The translations under genes were made by a program, and so were the position numbers. Under the pieces are notes generated by a model. It made no database searches. It saw nothing but the letters and a program-made list of their open reading frames with translations, and was not told the origin of the DNA. Of a stretch of 8,561 nucleotides of DNA, positions 6,005-8,561 are shown piece after piece. How positions within the stretch are numbered: position 1 is the stretch's first letter; every line of letters starts with the position of its first letter. Origin of the DNA: Candidatus Atribacteria bacterium (GTDB lineage Bacteria > Atribacterota > Atribacteria > Atribacterales > Atribacteraceae); contig JAGPGC010000040.1 of the NCBI GenBank assembly GCA_018056205.1, forward strand, positions 1 to 8,561. The letters run 5' to 3'.

Positions 6005-7432
6005 ATGGAAAAAAAGATAAAATTTATTCAATTATTTTCTTTTTTTATTTTTTTCTTAGTATTATTGACTGGTTGGGCTCAGGCTGTCGATTCTATTATG
6101 CCTGAAGAAAATAATATTGTCGCTGATATAGTTGAGAAAGCCGGACCATCAGTAGTTTATGTGGATACTCTCTCTTTTGCCACTTATCGAAATCCTTTTA
6201 CTCCCTTTTTTAATGATCCCTTTTTCCGAGATTTTTTTGACTTTTTTCCTCAGCCAGAAGAACGAAGAATTCCTCAAAAAGGTTTAGGCTCAGGTTTTAT
6301 CTTCCGATCTGATGGCTATATTCTCACTAATGAGCATGTTATTCAAGGTGCCGAGCAAATTAAGATTACCCTTAAGGATGGTAGAAAATTTGATGGAAAG
6401 GTAGTGGGGTCAGATCCCTTAACCGATATTGCTATTATAAAAGTGAATGCTACCGATCTTCCCACTCTTCCTTTGGGGGATTCTGACCTAGCCCGGGTGG
6501 GAGAATGGGTTATTGCTATTGGAAATCCCTATGGTCTATCCCATACGGTTACCGTAGGAGTTTTAAGTGCTAAGGGTAGACCAATTTACTCGGGAGATGC
6601 CGGAAGAGAGTATGAAAATTTTTTACAAACTGATGCGGCGATTAATCCTGGCAATAGCGGGGGACCATTATTGAATATCAAAGGTGAAGTTATTGGGATT
6701 AATACCGCCATTCTTCCTTTTGCCCAGGGAGTTGGGTTTGCTATCCCCATTAATATGGCAAAAAACTTATTAGAACCTTTAATTGAAGCTGGCAAAGTTG
6801 TTCGTTCCTGGATAGGGGTTTATCTTCAAGACCTAACTCCTGATATGATTCAACAATTTGGGTTAACCGAACCAAAAGGTGCTTTAATAGCCGATGTGGT
6901 GCCAAATAGCCCTGCTTCAAAAGCGGGAATTCAACGAGGTGATGTTATATTAAAAATAGATAATCAGGAGGTTGTTAACACTTCGGTTTTTCATTCTCTA
7001 ATTCGAGATAAAAAACCAGGTAACCAAGTCATTTTGTCGATTTGGAGAGACAACCAGGTGAAAGAATTTAGGGTGACTTTAGAGGAACTCACGACTGATG
7101 AGGTAATTTCTTCAGAGTTATCTCCAGATCTAAAATTGGGTTTTGAAGTTGATGAAATCACTCCAGAATTAGCTAGAAAATATAATTTGAGGACATTATC
7201 AGGTGTTGTCATTACTCGAATTGACTCCCAAGAAATATTAGATTCAGGTTACCTCAGAGAAGGAGATGTTATTTTACAACTCAATCGTCTGAGAATTAGA
7301 AACCGACAAGATTGGGATGCAGCTTTACAAATGGTTGAACCTGGTGATAAATTAATTATTTTAGTAGATCGAAGGGGTCGAACTTTTTTTGTTCCAATCG
7401 AAGTTAAAAGTTCAAACTTTCTCAAACCATGA
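6005..7432 (+). CDS. HtrA/DegP-family periplasmic serine protease (two PDZ domains; MucD-like)
   Basis: An envelope quality-control protease and chaperone of 475 residues. An N-terminal signal peptide ends near WAQA (residue 27), so the mature enzyme is exported. The trypsin-like domain carries the full triad: His111 (ILTNEHVIQG), Asp141 (DPLTDIAIIKV) and Ser218 in NPGNSGGPL. Before it, residues 63-82 form a very Phe-rich loop, like the regulatory LA loop of DegP-type proteins. PDZ1 covers about 269-365 (SWIGVYLQDLTPDMIQ... GIQRGDVILKID). PDZ2 covers about 378-470 (LGFEVDEITPELARKYN... YLREGDVILQLN). Two PDZ domains place it with DegP/DegQ/MucD rather than single-PDZ DegS. Lying after a sigma/anti-sigma/RseB-like trio, it matches mucD behind algU-mucA-mucB, and it is likely both an effector and a possible target of that sigma factor. 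Its stop overlaps the rsmI start. Confidence 0.95.
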   Translation: MEKKIKFIQLFSFFIFFLVLLTGWAQAVDSIMPEENNIVADIVEKAGPSVVYVDTLSFATYRNPFTPFFNDPFFRDFFDFFPQPEERRIPQKGLGSGFIFRSDGYILTNEHVIQGAEQIKITLKDGRKFDGKVVGSDPLTDIAIIKVNATDLPTLPLGDSDLARVGEWVIAIGNPYGLSHTVTVGVLSAKGRPIYSGDAGREYENFLQTDAAINPGNSGGPLLNIKGEVIGINTAILPFAQGVGFAIPINMAKNLLEPLIEAGKVVRSWIGVYLQDLTPDMIQQFGLTEPKGALIADVVPNSPASKAGIQRGDVILKIDNQEVVNTSVFHSLIRDKKPGNQVILSIWRDNQVKEFRVTLEELTTDEVISSELSPDLKLGFEVDEITPELARKYNLRTLSGVVITRIDSQEILDSGYLREGDVILQLNRLRIRNRQDWDAALQMVEPGDKLIILVDRRGRTFFVPIEVKSSNFLKP

Positions 7433-8343
7433 AAGATAAATTGGGGTGGGGAAAACTCTACCTTTGTCCCACCCCCATTGGGAACTTGGGAGATATTACC
7501 TATCGCACAGTAATGATACTAAATCAAGTGGATCGTATAGCTTGTGAGGATACCAGAGTATCTAGTAAACTTCTGCAACGGTATTCTATAAAAAAACCTT
7601 TAATTTCCTACCATGCCCATAATTATCAGACAACAATCCAAAAGATTGTCATTCATCTTAAAGCCGGAGAAAATATTGCTTTAATCACCGATGCTGGAAT
7701 GCCAGGAATTCAAGATCCAGGAATGGAATTAGTAAATAAAATGATTCAAGATCGAATTGATTTTGAAGTATTACCAGGTGCATCTGCGGTTTTACCGGCG
7801 GTGGTCTATTCTGGTTTTTCTTCCAAGGGATATGTTTTTTTAGGTTTTCTTCCCAAAACTGGGAGTGAACGTAGAAAGCTATTAGAGCATTCACTTTTTT
7901 CTTCACCAGCCGTTGTCCTTTATGAGTCACCTCAAAGAATATTTTCAACTCTGCAAGAAATTCAAAATATAGTTGGGGAAGAAAGGAAAGCCGTCCTTTG
8001 CCGAGAGTTAACCAAACTTCATCAAGAAGTAATAAGAGGGACACTGAAAGATCTAAATAAAGCATTAATTCAGAAAAAAGTCATTAAAGGTGAATTGGTG
8101 TTGGTGTTAGAGGGGTTATCTTTAAGCGAAAACTCGATTCTCCCTTTAGTCAGGAAATGTATTGAGCAACTTCTGTTAACCGGCCATTCTGAAAAAGATA
8201 CCGTAGAATTGACCAGTTCAATTTTTAATCTAAAGAAAAATAGGTTAAAAATTGAAGTTAATCGCCAAAAAAACCCTCATTATGGGGAAGCCGGAAAAAT
8301 TTTTGAAAAGGTTGAGCCTCAAGATATTGATCCAGAAAAATAA
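7429..8343 (+). CDS. rsmI: 16S rRNA (cytidine1402-2'-O)-methyltransferase
   Basis: RsmI uses S-adenosylmethionine to methylate the 2'-hydroxyl of C1402 in the decoding centre of 16S rRNA. The tetrapyrrole-methylase-type fold is clear: LYLCPTPIGNLGDITYR (10-26), CEDTR (39-43), ITDAGMPGIQDPG (86-98), VLPGASA (114-120; PGPSA is more usual), FLGFLPKTG (137-145), LYESPQR (164-170) and LCRELTK (190-196). A C-terminal helix-turn-helix-like segment (about 235-278, with the SEKDTVELTSSIFNLKKNRL pattern) is typical. Together with a short polar tail it gives 304 residues, slightly long for the family. The ATG overlaps the htrA stop (ATGA, 7429-7432) and I see no Shine-Dalgarno sequence before it, so translation likely depends on ribosomes finishing htrA. 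In Bacillus rsmI also belongs to the tmk-holB-yaaT neighbourhood. Confidence 0.95.
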   Translation: MKDKLGWGKLYLCPTPIGNLGDITYRTVMILNQVDRIACEDTRVSSKLLQRYSIKKPLISYHAHNYQTTIQKIVIHLKAGENIALITDAGMPGIQDPGMELVNKMIQDRIDFEVLPGASAVLPAVVYSGFSSKGYVFLGFLPKTGSERRKLLEHSLFSSPAVVLYESPQRIFSTLQEIQNIVGEERKAVLCRELTKLHQEVIRGTLKDLNKALIQKKVIKGELVLVLEGLSLSENSILPLVRKCIEQLLLTGHSEKDTVELTSSIFNLKKNRLKIEVNRQKNPHYGEAGKIFEKVEPQDIDPEK

Positions 8344-8386
8344 AGTCTTTTGATGAAGTTTAACCTCTCTTTACAAAAACCCAGAA

Positions 8387-8415
8387 TTGATTTTATTCAT
8401 AAAAATTGGTTTAAT
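8387..8415 (+). promoter_or_regulatory. Candidate sigma-70 promoter upstream of pstC
   Basis: A -35-like TTGATT (8387-8392) is separated by 17 bases from a -10-like TTTAAT (8410-8415). The -10 is directly preceded by TGG, an extended -10 (TGn) element. Transcription would start near 8422, leaving a leader of about 19 bases before 8441. It lies in the only gap in the window that is not closely packed (8344-8440). No intrinsic terminator was found after rsmI; a small TTTTAT/ATAAAA palindrome at 8391-8404 lacks a GC stem. Confidence 0.45.
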
Positions 8416-8426
8416 GGATGCGGTAC

Positions 8427-8433
8427 AGGAGGT
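8427..8433 (+). promoter_or_regulatory. Strong Shine-Dalgarno sequence of pstC
   Basis: AGGAGGT is the best ribosome-site match in the window. It ends seven bases before an in-frame ATT at 8441. No ATG, GTG or TTG lies at a suitable distance downstream in the permease frame. The in-frame GTG at 8432 overlaps the site itself. Confidence 0.6.
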
Positions 8434-8440
8434 GTTTTTT

Positions 8441-8561
8441 ATTAAAGCACACCATGAATCTGCCGAAGTCATTTTATTTTTGGTTGCTCTTTCTTCCCTA
8501 TTATTTTTAATTGGTATTATTGTAGTACTCTTGGTTGAAGGGTTACCCACCTTTCGTGAAG
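8441..8561 (+). CDS. pstC: Phosphate ABC transporter permease PstC (3' partial, start uncertain)
   Basis: The first 40 residues of a membrane protein, cut by the window end. A short polar head (IKAHHESAE) precedes a transmembrane segment at about residues 10-32 (ILFLVALSSLLFLIGIIVVLLVE). EGLPTFRE follows, which resembles the start of PstC, where a 'GLP.F' motif follows the first membrane helix. PstC pairs with PstA to form the inner-membrane channel of high-affinity phosphate uptake. The start is ambiguous. Shine-Dalgarno spacing points to ATT at 8441, a rare start codon. GTG at 8432 and ATG at 8414 are conventional in-frame alternatives, but the first overlaps the ribosome site and the second lies within the candidate -10 element. 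No pstS lies between rsmI and this gene. With so little sequence another ABC permease cannot be excluded. Confidence 0.6.
   Translation, partial: MKAHHESAEVILFLVALSSLLFLIGIIVVLLVEGLPTFRE

Noticed and set aside
7685..8065. Minus-strand open frame of 126 codons opposite rsmI.
   Set aside because: The sense strand carries all the RsmI motifs. The antisense product is a low-complexity Leu/Phe-rich shadow with no ribosome site or domain.
8391..8404. Palindrome TTTTAT-TC-ATAAAA after rsmI as a terminator.
   Set aside because: The stem is entirely A/T with a two-base loop and no following T tract. It lies in the spacer of the candidate promoter.
8353..8445. A 30-codon frame starting ATG at 8353 and stopping at 8445, between rsmI and pstC.
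   Set aside because: It has no ribosome site, no recognisable motif, and it runs through the candidate promoter and the pstC ribosome site. A chance frame is more likely.

Overview
This is a gene-dense, AT-rich bacterial window with every gene on the + strand. Genes mostly overlap or lie within a few bases of each other. It holds ten protein genes, of which the first (5' cut) and last (3' cut) are partial. No tRNA, rRNA, CRISPR array, insertion sequence or long repeat was seen.

Layout. (1) 1-3913 is a housekeeping block: an R3H/SpoIIIAA-like ATPase (partial), thymidylate kinase (tmk), a DarA/PstA-type cyclic-di-AMP receptor, the DNA polymerase III delta' subunit (holB) and the PSP1-domain protein RicT/YaaT. 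(2) 3960-7432 is an envelope-stress cassette: an ECF sigma factor, a membrane-anchored zinc-type anti-sigma factor, an exported MucB/RseB-like regulator and an exported two-PDZ HtrA/DegP protease. (3) 7429-8343 is rsmI, the 16S rRNA 2'-O-ribose methyltransferase, overlapping the protease gene by four bases. (4) 8344-8440 is a short intergenic stretch with a good candidate sigma-70 promoter and a strong Shine-Dalgarno sequence. (5) 8441-8561 is the first part of what looks like pstC, a phosphate ABC transporter permease.

Organism. The order tmk, darA, holB, ricT, rsmI resembles the Bacillus/Clostridium neighbourhood (tmk-yaaQ-yaaR-holB-yaaT-yabA...rsmI). The sigma/anti-sigma/RseB-like/HtrA set instead resembles the algU-mucA-mucB-mucD arrangement of outer-membrane-bearing proteobacteria. 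Together this suggests a deep-branching diderm bacterium with Firmicutes-like gene order. Atribacterota is my best guess and a diderm Firmicutes lineage is an alternative; neither can be proven from this window.

How the genes work together. In the cassette, the sigma factor would be held at the membrane by its zinc-finger anti-sigma factor. The MucB/RseB-like protein would sense envelope lipid or protein stress and guard the anti-sigma factor's outer segment, and HtrA would degrade misfolded envelope proteins. The cassette sits where yabA and neighbours lie in Bacillus, and the rsmI start overlaps the htrA stop, so part of the housekeeping block may be co-expressed with the stress response. 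The most notable points are this embedded hybrid stress cassette, a Tmk whose hallmark Asp-Arg motif reads Val-Arg, and a possible ATT start codon for pstC.
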